From the NCBI RefSeq assembly GCF_008831285.2, contig NW_022204957.1, positions 1 through 33,621 of the forward strand: 33,621 bases of DNA, given 5' to 3'. Made by a program: the position numbers and the translations under genes. The stretch comes from Nymphaea colorata (taxonomy: Eukaryota > Streptophyta > Magnoliopsida > Nymphaeales > Nymphaeaceae). How positions within the stretch are numbered: position 1 is the first letter of the stretch; every line of letters begins with the position of its first letter. Under the pieces are notes generated by a model, which saw nothing but the letters and a program-made list of their open reading frames with translations, made no database searches and was not told where the DNA came from. Of this stretch, positions 8,836-19,205 are shown piece after piece.

Positions 8836-9260
8836 TATGGGCAAACTTTAAAATCTCAAGAAAATCTCAATAAATTTTAAAAAATAAAATTGTAAAAGTA
8901 AACTACGGAAAACATGAAAACAAAATCTTTACAACAAAAAATGCAAAGGTAAAGTGTAAAATCTCAGGAAAATCTTGGCAAATTGCGAAAATAAATCTTA
9001 AAAAGTAAAATGCAAAAATACAAAAATAAATTTTTAATAATAGAAATGCGAGAAACGATGGACCCTCATGGCCGAGAAATTATAGAAAGCAGATTTGGGA
9101 GATAATTTAGTCTTGCCTGGACATAATTTAGTCTTACCAATATTACCCCTTGATAAAATTTTGAGATTATAGCTTGGTCCCAAAAATGAAAAATTCCTAA
9201 ATGCATTTCTTCTTTCAATCTCCTTTTGTACCTCAAAGAAACAGCGCGGTCAGACCCAAT
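8836..9260. other. AT-rich spacer at the duplication junction
   Basis: No gene seen. A degenerate repeat of about 105 bp is visible: AAAATCTCAAGAAAATCT near 8852 recurs as AAAATCTCAGGAAAATCT near 8959. Another small echo is ATAATTTAGTCTTGCC / ATAATTTAGTCTTACC near 9102-9140. Confidence 0.5.
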
Positions 9261-9262
9261 TT

Positions 9263-9603
9263 TTACAATCCCAAGATGACATTTATGGGGAACAAGAGAA
9301 GACTACTAAAACATTGAGGTTTCCCCAAGGAATCTGCCAGTGTGCTCCGTGCTCTTGTTACTCGCTGTGAGCATTCAAGCGACTGTTCTGTCAACGGATC
9401 GTTCACTGTGTGCGTTGTTTGAAATATGGAAAATGCAACCTTGGGAAGACTATAGAAGCAGCACTCATGAATCAATAATTGAGAAAAGCACGTGTTGTCT
9501 AAGCTATAGCCCCCCTCAAACCAGCATGCAAACAGGTCTAGTATGGAATGAGACTCAAATTGGGTGCGTAAATGGCAGCCTGCCCACACTTTCTTGTCCA
9601 TGA
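9263..9603. other. Region open on both strands, coding status unclear
   Basis: The minus strand is open for 112 codons and the plus strand for 87. Splice-like sites exist on the minus strand (ACGCACACAG before a segment NDPLTEQSLECSQRVTRARS). The plus reading begins only at a GTG and is hydrophobic at its start. Neither is recognised. It lies just downstream of the proposed 3' end of the right gene copy and could be its 3' untranslated region or an unrelated fragment. Confidence 0.3.
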
Positions 9604-9731
9604 TTTTATCTCAAGAAACTGCAATAGGTGAAAATACAAGTGGTTTCAGCTACCTACTAAGTTGCTGATGAACCATAACAGTTTCTATTCCTCTGCTGCT
9701 CCTATTTAGTGATGTATGCAGCTGAGGCATC

Positions 9732-9749
9732 CTAAACAGTCCATGACTC
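9732..9749 (-). CDS. Possible terminal exon (ESWTV stop)
   Basis: After a 62-base intron with an excellent acceptor (GTTTTTTCCATTCTACAG), the phase-0 reading gives ESWTV and a TAG stop at 9732-9734. If the acceptor is used in another phase, a longer reading SHGLFRMPQLHTSLNRSSRG is available, ending at a TAG a little downstream. The very short version is the phase-consistent one. Confidence 0.3.
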   Translation of the reverse strand, partial: ESWTV

Positions 9750-12700
9750 CTGTAGAATGGAAAAAACACCAGCTGCTTAGAAAGGAAAAAAGAAGGGAAT
9801 CAACGCATCACCTTGCCAACATGCGAAGCTGCAACAAAGCCTACTTTGTTCATCTCATTTACAACCATAGTTGAGATTCTCCCACCGAATTTTGATGATA
9901 CTGAACCCCTTCCCGGACCCTGGTTAGTGAATCGGTGATGTCTGAACATCGCATCAAGTGCTTTCAAACCATTGCTAGCGGAATGGTCATCCTTCGTGAA
10001 GTGAGACTCACCTATTAATCAAAGCAAAGCAAATCTTGCTCTCCTGTTAGGTCTACATCTTGCACATGACCTTGTCCAATCTTCCAACAACATCAATATG
10101 ATTAGTATATCTGTCATGAAGTACTTGAAGCTATACAAAACCAAGTCATAAGGCAAAACAGCCTGCAGCTAAGATCAAACTTTGGAGGGAAAATTCTAAG
10201 TGATTGAAACAGACACTGAAAACTAGTATCCAATTCATTTTACACAAGGCACAGTGATTGTTGTCTAGATTCAAAGCAAGACCATTTCAGCTAAGACTTT
10301 CAAGTGTCAAACTGATCTTGTGAACAGCACAGGCAACTGAAACAACCATAATGAAAAGTTACTTCAATCTTGATCGACCAAGTTGCATTTTCTTCAAGCA
10401 TCATTCTTGGATTTTGGTTCATCATAACAGTTCCCACAGAAAAGTATCTACAAGAAAGGGCAACCGTTCTTGGATTTTGGTGGTTTGGTTGCCCACCATT
10501 TAATGAAGAATGGATCAGGTTCAATGCACACTTTTGGTCAATCAACTTCTTAGAATTCAGATTATTATGCAGTTGTTCATATAGGATGCGACTTACAATC
10601 TAAGGACAAGAAAATTAGGAGTGAAGCTTGATTCATCCACGCACCTATTGAATGACATTCTCTCACTATTTTTTCTTTTGAGCACAGTTTTTACATCAAA
10701 ATAAATTGGTTTAAGAATTTATTTTTAGGTCTAAAGAAGATCTTTGTAAAAGAGCTCAAACAAATGATTTTCTGTCCAAAAGTCCTTTTCCTGCTTAGAA
10801 GCCTGTTTTTTTGCCCGATTTCATAGTTCCTTATTATCCCCAAAATGGGAACCTTGAATCGGACTTGGTTTTTGCTGTTTCCGAAAACCTGCTGATTGGA
10901 AGCAAGCACTACCTGGTGGCTGTTGCCAAGGCGAGGAAAATCCCAAAACCTGCTTATTCCTCTGAATTTGAATGCCCACAAAGAAGTAAAATCTCTGTAA
11001 TCAACACAAAACACACCTTAATCCGAATGGACCTGACCCATCCCCTTGAAACCCCTCAACCTCGCCATACTCAACAGCCTCTCTCCCCAAGTACTAAATC
11101 AAAACCAAAACTAGCAAGACCGACAGACCCCCATCCCCAAACAGGCAAGTCTAGGTGCTCAACAACCCATGAAGCTGGTGGAAGAACATGCCACACCATT
11201 TGGGATCCACCAACCTCACCTTAAGGGCCTTGAAGACAAAGGCCAAACGTATGGGGGTGGGATTGATGCTAGCCCAGGACCAATCCAAGCCATGGATCAT
11301 ACTAACCTCTTAAAACCCGTAGAATCCAACCCCAACATATGTCTGCCACTTCATTTCTTAACTTAGAGACTTATCTAGCAGTGCTAATTGTAGAACAGGT
11401 ATTATCATTTTAACACACCATTCATGCAGCTAAATCCAAAATTAGTATACTGCCATACAACATGTTTTTCTGTATGTCCGTCAATCTTGGTTAAAAGGTA
11501 AAGAGCTGATACCAAAACTGAGGGCTTTTTTACTCCATTGAAGATTTTCCAAAAACCAGCAATCTAAAATTTTTGAATAATTTTTGGTATCTATTTCAGA
11601 TTTTCAAATCGGCACAAATTTTCTAGAAAACTAGAACAGAATAGTAGTCCTTGAAGACAATTTGTTTTCCTAATGAAAGAAATATCTTAAAAATTAGTAA
11701 AAAACGTGGGAAAATAAAAAAGCCATACTAATACGCAAAAGATGATATGAACACAAAATATTTCTACTCTATTATACTTGCAAAGAAGATGAGGATGCAA
11801 CACTCAAGTACACAGGGCAGAAAGGCAGAAATAACATGAAAAACAAATGTAAAGTATGTAGCAAAGAAGGATACCATCTATTCAATCACTACCGAAAAAG
11901 CAAGAAAAGTTTGACAAGTGAGTTAAGACAACAGAGAAGTGACTCCTATGCACACTAACTAGTTAAGAATCAATATTTACTAAATAAAAGAAAGCAAAAC
12001 ATAACAATAAAGCAAATTCAATTGAATATCTATTGTAAAACATGCCACTCGTGGCCAATGGTGCCAAAAACTTGGTGTGACCTTATGGCTAAGGATTTTT
12101 AAAATGATATTTTGCAACAAGAGACACAAAAATGTGGCCACCAAAGTTTCCAAAACTGAACTCCCACTAGGGCAAGAATGACATCCAAACGAAACTTACT
12201 CTATTATTTGTGAAGTCACTACAAGAGTTTAAACATCAAAGAGAATAAAAAACCACATGAAAAGAAATAAATCAACATTCAACGATTCCTTCCTTCAAAT
12301 TGAGGGTAATTTCTTCCATTGTTGAATGCAATATCTTCAATGCTCCACAAATGTTAGTCAAAACTTAAAACCCATAAGAAAAAAAACAAATTCTATACAA
12401 TATTCAACAAATTTATATAAAAAAAAAACATGCAAAATGGTTTCCTATGACACAATAACGTGAAAGGGTAAAAAGATGAAAAAATTTTACACAACAACGA
12501 GAAAAGAGGATGTCCAAAATTGACTAATAAGACCGTAAGACTGTCATGAACCTCGTTGGAGAGAATTCTGTAAAATAAATATTAGGAAAAGCAAATGACC
12601 TCCAAAATTAACAAAATGTATCTCATTTTGAAGCCAAAGTGTCCAAGAAATAATCCATTTTATAAATCTCAAACATAACTTTGGGACCAAAAGTTCCAGC

Positions 12701-15700
12701 AATTCAGAAACATGGTTCCCCAATTGTCCTATTTTGTTTCGACAACAATGTTGCAGAAAGGCAGGGTTTGGAAGAAACTGACTTCGACTCATTAAATCTA
12801 CCCTAAAATTCACCAAATTTGATCAAAACAAAACTGAGTAGAAAAAGCTTTTGAATTGATATAGAAATTGCTTCCCAATCTTAGGTCAAAGGAAAGGAGG
12901 CAAAATTCAAACAAGAGACGGTTCACGATGGTATAGAAACTAACCAACTATAAAACTTGAAAACCAAACCCATCAAAGGCACTATTAGACAATTCAACTT
13001 GGCAAAGCACAATACTCAGAATCTCATATCAATAAAAAATCTGAACTATCTTAAACTAAAAAACAGACTTTCAAAACCAGCAACACCTTAAGAACATAAA
13101 TACATACATAAGTTCAGTGAACAAGTGATGAAAATTTAATTATAATGCCGGGAATCTTAACTATCAAACACAAAAAAGTGAGAAAACAAATCAAAAATTA
13201 ATATGTTTGCAAAATAATTCAGCTAACTTGGTTCAGGCCTTTTAGAAATACAATCAATAAGCATATGCTCTAACTTCTGACAATCCTAGGACAGACCAAC
13301 AAACCCATGAAATCAGTACCAAGGTTTAACAACTCCAACATTCGCAGTTCTTCTGAAACATACCTCTACATAGCTAGGGCATGTGCAACTTAGATACATG
13401 GTTTTACAAAGAATCAAATGCTCAATGAAAAGAACACGACAGTTAACAATCAAACAAGAACTACTATAACTAAGATTCAAACAAGCATGGAACCACAACA
13501 ACTACTTTAACCCTTGTCCCTACTATGCTAGACTATACACAATAAGTACTCTAGTCAACTTACTCACTACAGAAAACTGACTCAAACAAAGCATGGCCAT
13601 AGATAAATATTGAACATGGGTCTCAAAGACTAAAGACTCTAAACCAGGTTGACACTCAACAATAAGACCAAACCTCAACTAAAATGACTTAAAGAGAAGT
13701 AGTATTGCCTCGAATACTCACCAATTAGGAATATAGCAAAAGACGTCAACTTTTCTTTTCAAAGCATTGAACTTTGAAATGGCTTCTTATTTTCAAATTT
13801 TTGCCCATAGGCTTTTAGTGCACGTTGTGTGCAAAAGATATAACCTTCCTTTGCCTGAAGTATTCGATGAAGTACTAGGATTTGGAATCGCGTCGATGCT
13901 ACCAAATCTCGCAAAGGGATTTCCTTCCATTTTCAAGGTATGAGCATGAAGAAATTGTTCTCTGCTTCACAGGAAACCAAAGAAAAGGAGCAGATATTAA
14001 CCTCAAATCATTCACCCACAAAGGATTCGCAATCAATGCTAGAGACTTCAGCCTTCATGTTCTTCATCCCTTGGCAGGCACTTTTTTTGTTCTTGCTTTC
14101 TTTTGTATTTGTTTTTCTTTTTCTTTTTCTTGCTTTTTTCTTCTTCTTCTTTTTTTGCTTGTCTTCTTTCTTGTTTTGATTTTTTTTTTTTTTTAGGCCG
14201 ACCTTCACCTTTGAGGGAAATACCTCACCACCCCAAAGGCTACTACAGAACGCCATCTCTTTGATGGTTTTGTGTAGCATTGTCACGTGTCATACCCACT
14301 TCAACTCGTGAGTTTCAACGAGACAAAATGTTCATAGGTTGTTATCTTCGTGGAATATACATAAATCACCTTTATGCATACCCAGTACTCTCGATTAATA
14401 ACCCAGAGGAACAACTACACTCGTTCCGAGCCCATCTCTCAACACTCATTTTGCTACCTGCCAAGGTTTCAAAGAACGCTCGGTCTTCCACCTCATCGCA
14501 CTTTCATGTTTGATTCTTGCAGATGTTTGATTGCAAAGGCGAATAGCATTTCCTAATCCTTGAGCTCCTCGACATCACTGAACCCATCTTCATAGCTCAC
14601 ACAAAGAATCTTTCCAGTCTTCTCCTTCAATTGACTGACAGCAAGGGCTTGAAACTTCCTCTTTTACCCTCAAAGGAATACCTAAGACAAAGCGAAGGTA
14701 CATCCTAGTGCAGCAAAATTGCTTTTCAAAATAGTAGGTTTACTAAAAATTCTTGACGTCAAGCGATATATTGCCTAGATTGTTTTCCCTTTTCCTTCAA
14801 AAAGAGTACATTTATAAAACCAAGTGACCTATGGTTGGAAGTAGAAAAATGACTAGGGTGGTTTTTGCAAACTAAACATCACAAGAAATCATTCCCCTTG
14901 GAACTCCCCTAAAAAATATAGGACTTTGTGAAGGAAGGGTCCATATGGAAGAGATATAACACACTAGGAATGAAAAACAAGACAGTTCAATCCTCTCAAC
15001 CTAATCAGCAGCAGCAAGATGCAATCTACTTGTTGTCAAAATAATTGTCACAGCAATTGGTAATGACGCAGATCTTCAAACAAGTCAACAACTAATTCAG
15101 AATCAACCAAAAAAATTTATAGCAGCAGACCGTCTCATTTTTTTCTTTGAAAAAGAAGCCCTAACTAAACAAATCACACTTAGCCAAGCTATGATACCAT
15201 CTGAATATCTCACAAACAGGCAAATCTATCACACTTCTGAATCGCAAAATTAATTTTCTAAGAATCTCATAAAATAGCTCTTTAAGAGCTTGATCAGCCA
15301 ATAAACGGAAAACAACATGAGCTGTTGGGATCTCCAACAACTTGAAACACAGTCGTTGCAGAGCCCTCAGCTCTCTACAGCTAAGATATTCAGCTGAGAA
15401 AGCAGAAAATTAGAAAAAAAAAAAAAAAAGATTACAAAGATTAGAAAATAAAAAATAAGAGATTACACAGCAAAAAAAAAAAAACATAGTAGATTTCATC
15501 TACAGTGAAAATATATTCAGTGTTTCGTAGCAATATTTGAAAATCATGTCCACCACAATAACCTTTTTCATCCACTTTTGGCACAGATCAAGACTCATTT
15601 AACCAATCCCTTGGCATTCCAATGCAGAAGAACTCGTACGAATGAATACACACAGAAATAGAAAATAACATAACTGGATTGGAAAACAATCGATGATCAC

Positions 15701-16271
15701 ATGATGATTACATACATATATGTTCACTCACTTTAACAACGACAAGAAAAAAATTAATATTGATTGTTAAATAATTCTGCCTCAAAGAATAACATGAAAA
15801 AAGGGAAGTTAAAGAACTAAATTTCCTGAGAATACACTTATGAAAACTAATGACAGACTTAACGTACTCCATTGTGAATGAAATACAAAAAGAAAAAAGA
15901 AAAGTTGAAGCCTAAAAAAACAAAGTGTACATGCACACAAGAATTTCATCAAACTAACTTGAGGACTAGCACATTGAAGACAACAAATGAGTAAGAGAGA
16001 CGGGAAAAAGATAACATACAAGAGCTGCGTTGGCCATGGCAGACGCAGAGCCCTAGCCAAAGAAAGAGAGAAGAGGATGTTTCAAAGACCTCATATGAGA
16101 ACACCGACCAGCGAATAGGGCTGGACCGCCTTCGTTCCGCAGGTCAGCGCTGTAAATCAGAGACAAAGAATGAGTGTCTAAGCAGAGAAAGGCGTTTCGT
16201 GTGGGCCATGGCCTACTCAGATCAGCGAGAGAAAGGGAGAGGGAGTGGAGAACGAAGGTTCAGTGCATACC
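9732..16271 (-). CDS. Unrecognised split nuclear gene in the right duplicate, composite model
   Basis: A tentative gene assembled from open segments with splice-like borders on the minus strand. In order: a leader ending at 16271, first coding exon 16020-16149, middle exons 15198-15393, 14553-14660, 14458-14515, 14008-14280 and 13793-13930, then a 3' group 10363-10447, 10071-10130, 9812-10006 and 9732-9749. The 3' group is phase-consistent; the middle exons are not yet linked in phase, and exons must be missing between about 15.4-16.0 kb and 10.5-13.8 kb. Candidate exons are lysine-rich or carry a YEDG segment. I do not recognise the protein. It fits inside one duplication unit, with a CT-rich leader at one end and a stop near the other. 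The left duplicate carries a matching but more damaged set. Confidence 0.4.
9812..10006 (-). CDS. Candidate exon of the 3' group (65 codons)
   Basis: Minus strand: acceptor AATAGGTGAG before 10006 and donor AAG/GTGATG after 9812 give 65 codons in phase 0. It reads SHFTKDDHSASNGLKALDAM, then FRHHRFTNQGPGRGSVSSKF and GGRISTMVVNEMNKVGFVAA SHVGK. The plus strand is closed by stops here, so this is the cleanest strand call in the window. The mix of polar, glycine and hydrophobic residues looks like a folded globular domain. I do not recognise it. Confidence 0.5.
10071..10130 (-). CDS. Candidate exon of the 3' group (20 codons)
   Basis: A minus-strand exon bounded by TTTTGTATAG and AAG/GTCATG. It is exactly 20 codons: LQVLHDRYTNHIDVVGRLDK. 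It is in phase 0 at both ends and matches the phases of its neighbours. The intron to the next exon is 64 bases, at the short end for plants. The segment is too short for the usual open-frame search. Confidence 0.45.
10363..10447 (-). CDS. Candidate exon of the 3' group (YFSVGTVMM...)
   Basis: On the minus strand a strong acceptor (CCCTTTCTTGTAG) precedes 10447 and a donor GAA/GTAACT follows 10363. One leading base and 28 codons read YFSVGTVMMNQNPRMMLEEN, then ATWSIKIE, ending exactly at a codon boundary. The next candidate exon (10071-10130) begins in that same phase, which supports both. The frame stays open upstream of the acceptor too. No family recognised. Confidence 0.4.
10448..11460. 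other. Unassigned stretch of the duplication unit
   Basis: The minus strand remains open from the 3'-group exon up to 10545. A plus-strand frame at 10811-11224 is rich in proline, threonine and basic residues in its second half, with no motif I know. A 15-base phrase TTCTTGGATTTTGGT occurs twice (about 10404 and 10469). I cannot support a gene here. Confidence 0.3.
11461..11711. repeat. Dispersed repeat, internal copy
   Basis: About 250 bp beginning CATGTTTTTCTGTATGTCCG match 33375-33621 in the same orientation with a handful of substitutions and single-base indels. Similarity starts sharply at CATGTTTTTC and the second copy is cut by the window end. The family is unknown and there is no coding signature. 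Confidence 0.9.
11712..13287. other. AT-rich stretch without a supported gene
   Basis: About 1.6 kb, adenine-rich on the plus strand. The only longer frame (12544-12816, minus) has no motif and a composition like translated AT-rich DNA. It may be a long intron of the right gene copy, whose exons lie on both sides. Confidence 0.5.
13619..13623 (+). other. Empty integration site matching the copia target
   Basis: A single GGTCT in the context CATGGGTCTCAAAGAC. It corresponds exactly to the two flanks of the retrotransposon and shows the pre-insertion state. Confidence 0.95.
13793..13930 (-). CDS. Candidate exon or start MEGNPFARF..., right copy
   Basis: A minus-strand frame of 45 codons: MEGNPFARFGSIDAIPNPST, then SSNTSGKGRLYLLH and a stop at 13793-13795. 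A donor AG/GTTATA within it could end the exon earlier. Codon pattern (purine first, pyrimidine third) favours this strand. The plus strand is open too, reading LPLPEVFDEVLGFGIAS up to a good donor AAG/GTATGAG. In the left copy 5-bp and 8-bp losses change the C-terminal half of the minus reading (5767-5925) and disrupt the plus reading. Confidence 0.3.
   Translation of the reverse strand: MEGNPFARFGSIDAIPNPSTSSNTSGKGRLYLLHTTCTKSLWAKI
14008..14280 (-). CDS. Lysine-rich open frame (possible exon), right copy
   Basis: A 90-residue minus-strand frame from the ATG at 14280: MLHKTIKEMAFCSSLWGGEV, then a K/R run of about 45 residues (KKARKRKRKTNTK is typical), then GMKNMKAEVSSIDCESFVGE. A run like this could act as a nuclear-localisation or nucleic-acid-binding tail. 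The caution is serious: on the plus strand the same stretch is a long T/C tract ending TTTTTTTAG/GCC, exactly like an intron acceptor. The lysine run may therefore be only the complement of a polypyrimidine tract. In the left copy (6058-6285) the frame is broken inside the run. Confidence 0.25.
   Translation of the reverse strand: MLHKTIKEMAFCSSLWGGEVFPSKVKVGLKKKKNQNKKEDKQKKKKKKKARKRKRKTNTKESKNKKSACQGMKNMKAEVSSIDCESFVGE
14458..14515 (-). CDS. Short candidate exon, right copy
   Basis: A 58-base minus-strand piece between CTGCAAG (acceptor) and CAG/GTAGCA (good donor). It encodes IKHESAMRWK, then threonine in this copy, then ERSLKPWQ. In the left copy (6439-6496) the threonine is proline because of one base change. 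On the plus strand the same bases would be a short intron with a strong TTGATTCTTGCAG acceptor, so the opposite reading is possible. Confidence 0.25.
14553..14660 (-). CDS. Candidate exon with a Tudor-like YEDG strand, right copy
   Basis: A minus-strand open segment of 35 codons ending at TAG (14553-14555). It reads RKFQALAVSQLKEKTGKI, then LCVSYEDGFSDVEELKD. Purines occupy about 70% of first codon positions, which supports this strand. The K..TGK..VSYEDG..DVEEL pattern resembles the last strands of Tudor-type chromatin-reader folds; that is a guess from pattern, not an identification. The acceptor (TAAAAG before 14660) is weak. The plus strand is also open and reads LELLDITEPIFIAHTKN..., so strand is not certain. 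The left copy (6535-6642) is unchanged. Confidence 0.35.
   Translation of the reverse strand, partial: RKFQALAVSQLKEKTGKILCVSYEDGFSDVEELKD
15198..15393 (-). CDS. Candidate internal exon with a leucine-rich helical segment, right copy
   Basis: On the minus strand a long T-run and TGCTTTCTCAG form a strong acceptor just before 15393. The exon opens with ..EYLSCRELRALQRLCFK and continues through LLEIPTAHVVFRLLADQ and ALKELFYEILRK. It stays open to a possible donor GATG/GTATCA at 15198; alternative donors lie a few codons earlier. The spacing of leucines and charged residues suggests amphipathic helices. The identical stretch in the left copy is 7203-7398, so it is unchanged since duplication. 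No family is recognised. Confidence 0.4.
16020..16149 (-). CDS. First coding exon, right copy
   Basis: On the minus strand the acceptor TGATTTACAG precedes 16149 and the donor GTATGT follows 16020, leading into a T-rich intron. A CT-rich leader exon upstream ends at 16271 with donor GTATGC. Two starts are possible. ATG at 16037 sits in a strong plant context (GCCATGGCC) and gives MANAAL up to the donor. An upstream ATG would give a basic, leader-like peptide beginning MRSLKHPLL, but in this copy an extra base in an AAAGAAAGAG run shifts that frame to a stop. The left copy lacks the extra base and keeps it open. I prefer the ATG at 16037. No function can be assigned from so short a piece. Confidence 0.4.
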
Positions 16272-16630
16272 TTGAAGAAGAGAGGGAGCTCGGAGGTGGC
16301 ATTGCAGTTGAAGAAGAAGACGGGAGACGCAGCCTGCGGTTGAGAGCTTTAATCGAGAGGAAAGGGAGAGGAGTGTTTCATCGAGAGGGACCTTGGAAGT
16401 TTGTCTGGATTTACATTTTAAGGAAAGCAAATTACCATGACCGTTGGGTTAACATTTTGGGTTTCTTAAATTGATTTCCTTCCTTTCCATTAATGAATAA
16501 CACGGATAGTCTTTTTAAGATTACTTTGGAAAATTTTGGACTTATCTTGTTGCTTACGGTTTACCATAAAAGTCAAGTTCGATTTTATTTGAACTCTCTC
16601 TCCATTTCTCTCGTCTAAAAGCTGTGGCTA
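16272..16630 (-). promoter_or_regulatory. Leader and probable promoter region of the right gene copy
   Basis: Nearly identical to 8288-8640, with the same CT-rich leader read on the minus strand ending at donor GTATGC (16271). The duplication extends only about 200 bases farther, so the right copy may have lost or changed distal promoter elements relative to the ancestral locus. Confidence 0.35.
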
Positions 16631-16827
16631 CCTATATCGATAGGGATCTCTACAAGAGAAGACCAATATCAATATGATTGTCACTTAAAAAGATCGGCTT
16701 TTGGAAACTAGAAAAAAGAGCCATATTACCTTATTTTATTTGTTCAGATTACCTAAATTTGGATCTAGAACGTGGAATCTAGAAAATAGATACGGTAGAA
16801 TGAACGGAGTTGCAACAAAGCTCGCAC

Positions 16828-19205
16828 CTGTAGGCGATCGAAAGCCTACAACTTTCTAGAATTGCTAACAAGAAAACAATTAAACAAGGTTACACCTCAC
16901 TGATTAGAAAAGAGAAATCAACTAAATTGCATATGGTTGCATATAACTTCCAATGTTCAGAGACAAACAAATGATCTTACAATTTGTTTTAGTATTGTAC
17001 TTCTTTTATCACATTGAATACACCAGATTATGTGATAGCCTACGGTTAGTTGGGAAAAGATTATTTTTGTTTGAGCAATGCAGAAAATAGGTGTGTTTCT
17101 AAAAGTAAAGGCAGAAGTGAACAATGCCCTAAACCAACATTTTCATAGGTTAAAGTATCAAGCGAAAGATACCACAATGGTTAACAAAACCACCAAACCC
17201 CACTAGCTTTGCTAACCCATGTTTCAGTTGAAAATGCAATTGATGTCTTACCTTTCAATATCAAGACTAAATGATGAACGTACTGTAAAATGATTGTGTT
17301 TCAAAAAAGGCATAGTTGTGGGGCTTTTTATTGTAACTTGATCTGTAGAATAGTGACATAAAGATCAAAAGCCGCTGGGACCAAAAAAATAGTTTTATAA
17401 ACTAACTGGCCAATATAGTATATCTACATAATGCAGCACTTAAGAATGGAAAGAAAGAAAAATAGAAAGAACTCTTCAGCTTAGGAATCTAACTCTGCTC
17501 TTATTGAGATGGAAGAGCGTAGAGCGACTAAACAAGAGCTACAAAAAGACAATGATATATATATGGCTTAAGATGAATAATGGTTGAACAAGAAACAAGA
17601 AGGCATGCAATCTGACCAGTAGTAGACTAGATATATCCTTCACAAGCCTTGTGCATTTAACCAACAGAGAACCATTTTTTTTAACTTGTGCTGAAAAGCA
17701 TATCATCCAAACATTCTATAGCCAAATCAAACAGCCTAAACTTTGATGGACAATCAACAAGGCCCAAAAATTTGCTTTCAGTAACTAAAACCTTCTCTAA
17801 CATTGTCACAAATGTAGAGCTAGCCCATAGTTTGGCAGTACCAAAAGAATTGCTAATAAATGATATCAGAAAAAAATTATAACCATACAACATGAAAAGA
17901 ATATAGAAGAATGCATGCACTTCAAAATTTGCTACAAACAATTAAAAAAAACAAGTGAAAGTATGTGTAGTGCAATAAAAACCAAAGTTTTAATAAAAAA
18001 CAAACTACGAACTCATTGTAATAAAAACTCAAGCTGAAATAAGCAGCAAAGAACTAGCAATTCATTTAAGTACATGGCGTCTTTACCCAAAAGAAGATCA
18101 CACTAGAGTACTTTTGGAAGGAACCCTGAGTTCAGTGTTCATCAAGCTTTAATTAGAGGGCAACATTAGTAGCAACCAATAAAAACCATCTATCGATACA
18201 TATGCAAAAGGAAGAACTAACACGATGTACAAGCAATGAATGTATGAGGCACTGTGCCCTTATCCAAAGGCAGATGTTCATCTTCATACTACTAGAAGGA
18301 ATCCCACCGAGTCCATTGTTCTTGATGTTTTAAATATAGAGGCCAATATTAGCAGAAACCAACAACAGATTTGAACATGGCTTAGCACCATGTATTCCAC
18401 ACAAACATTAATCGGAGTGCATCCATTAAAAAGATGGGATTGCCAACACTTCAATTATTCAACATAATGAATAAACTAAAGTTGTAAATTACAACTGTAA
18501 CTTCAAGTCTCATGAACCCGGATTACAATTGCATTAAAGATTGAAAGGATTCCAGATATGGAAACAAAACAACAATATCAAGAGAAAAATGTACAAGCAA
18601 AAAACTGAAATATCGGCAGCCTATTTGCCAAATCAAAGAGAACATCCCTCAGAAAACTTCCATGACAGCCCACAAGTGAAACTGTTTCACCCGAAAAAAA
18701 GGAACTGATGTAAGCAAAAAGACAAACATTATGCGAGCACCATAACTTTGAAAAGAAGGGTTTCAAACGTTGAACCCAATTGAAGTTGTTAAAGCATAAA
18801 GATCCAAAAGGGAATGCCAAACTAACATTGTCCCAATTAATAGCACCTGAAAGAACAAGTTTGTTTACGAAAAAGATCCTCAACCAGAAATCAACGAAGA
18901 AGATACCAACCGGAAAATACTGATCACAGAAAACTTGATTTGCAACATTCCCCAATTTTTCATGTGTATGAAGACGGGTCTAAATCAATGACTTTATGTG
19001 TTGGATATGTTTGTGAGTCTGGATCAATGGCATTATCTGATTCAAAAATCATCAGATTTGGATCTAATTGTGGGTATAGATCAATGGTCTTATCTGAACA
19101 AGAAATCGTTCAACATGGATAAGTGGTCTTATCTAATCTATAAAATCTTAGGTCTGGATCGAAATCCCTTGTCTTATGATCTTATCAGATCTGCAAATTG
19201 TTGAC
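16828..19205. other. Unique AT-rich sequence between duplication and satellite
   Basis: No convincing gene. The 125-codon minus frame at 18578-18955 has no recognisable motif. A degenerate repeat of about 185 bp is visible around 18075 and 18259 (shared phrases such as GAAGGAA.CCC and CAACATTAGTAGCAACCAA / CAATATTAGCAGAAACCAA). Between 18975 and 19150 the phrase GATCAATGGNCTTATCTGA recurs in variants. Confidence 0.45.

Larger units (their letters stand above)
8836..16827. repeat. Right copy of the tandem segmental duplication (7992-bp unit)
   Basis: Bases 13288-16827 match the left copy directly. The match offset is exactly 7992 at both 5632/13624 and 8835/16827. If the duplication is in tandem, the right copy starts at 8836, directly after the left copy's end. 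That would make 8836-13287 part of the unit, with its partner lying left of the window. The first part is direct observation; the unit's left boundary is inference. Confidence 0.75.

Noticed and set aside
10811-11224. 137-residue plus-strand frame
   Set aside because: No motif, no splice or promoter support, and composition shifts midway. Described as unassigned instead.
18578-18955. 125-residue minus-strand frame
   Set aside because: Phenylalanine-rich reading of AT-rich DNA, with no motif or convincing borders.
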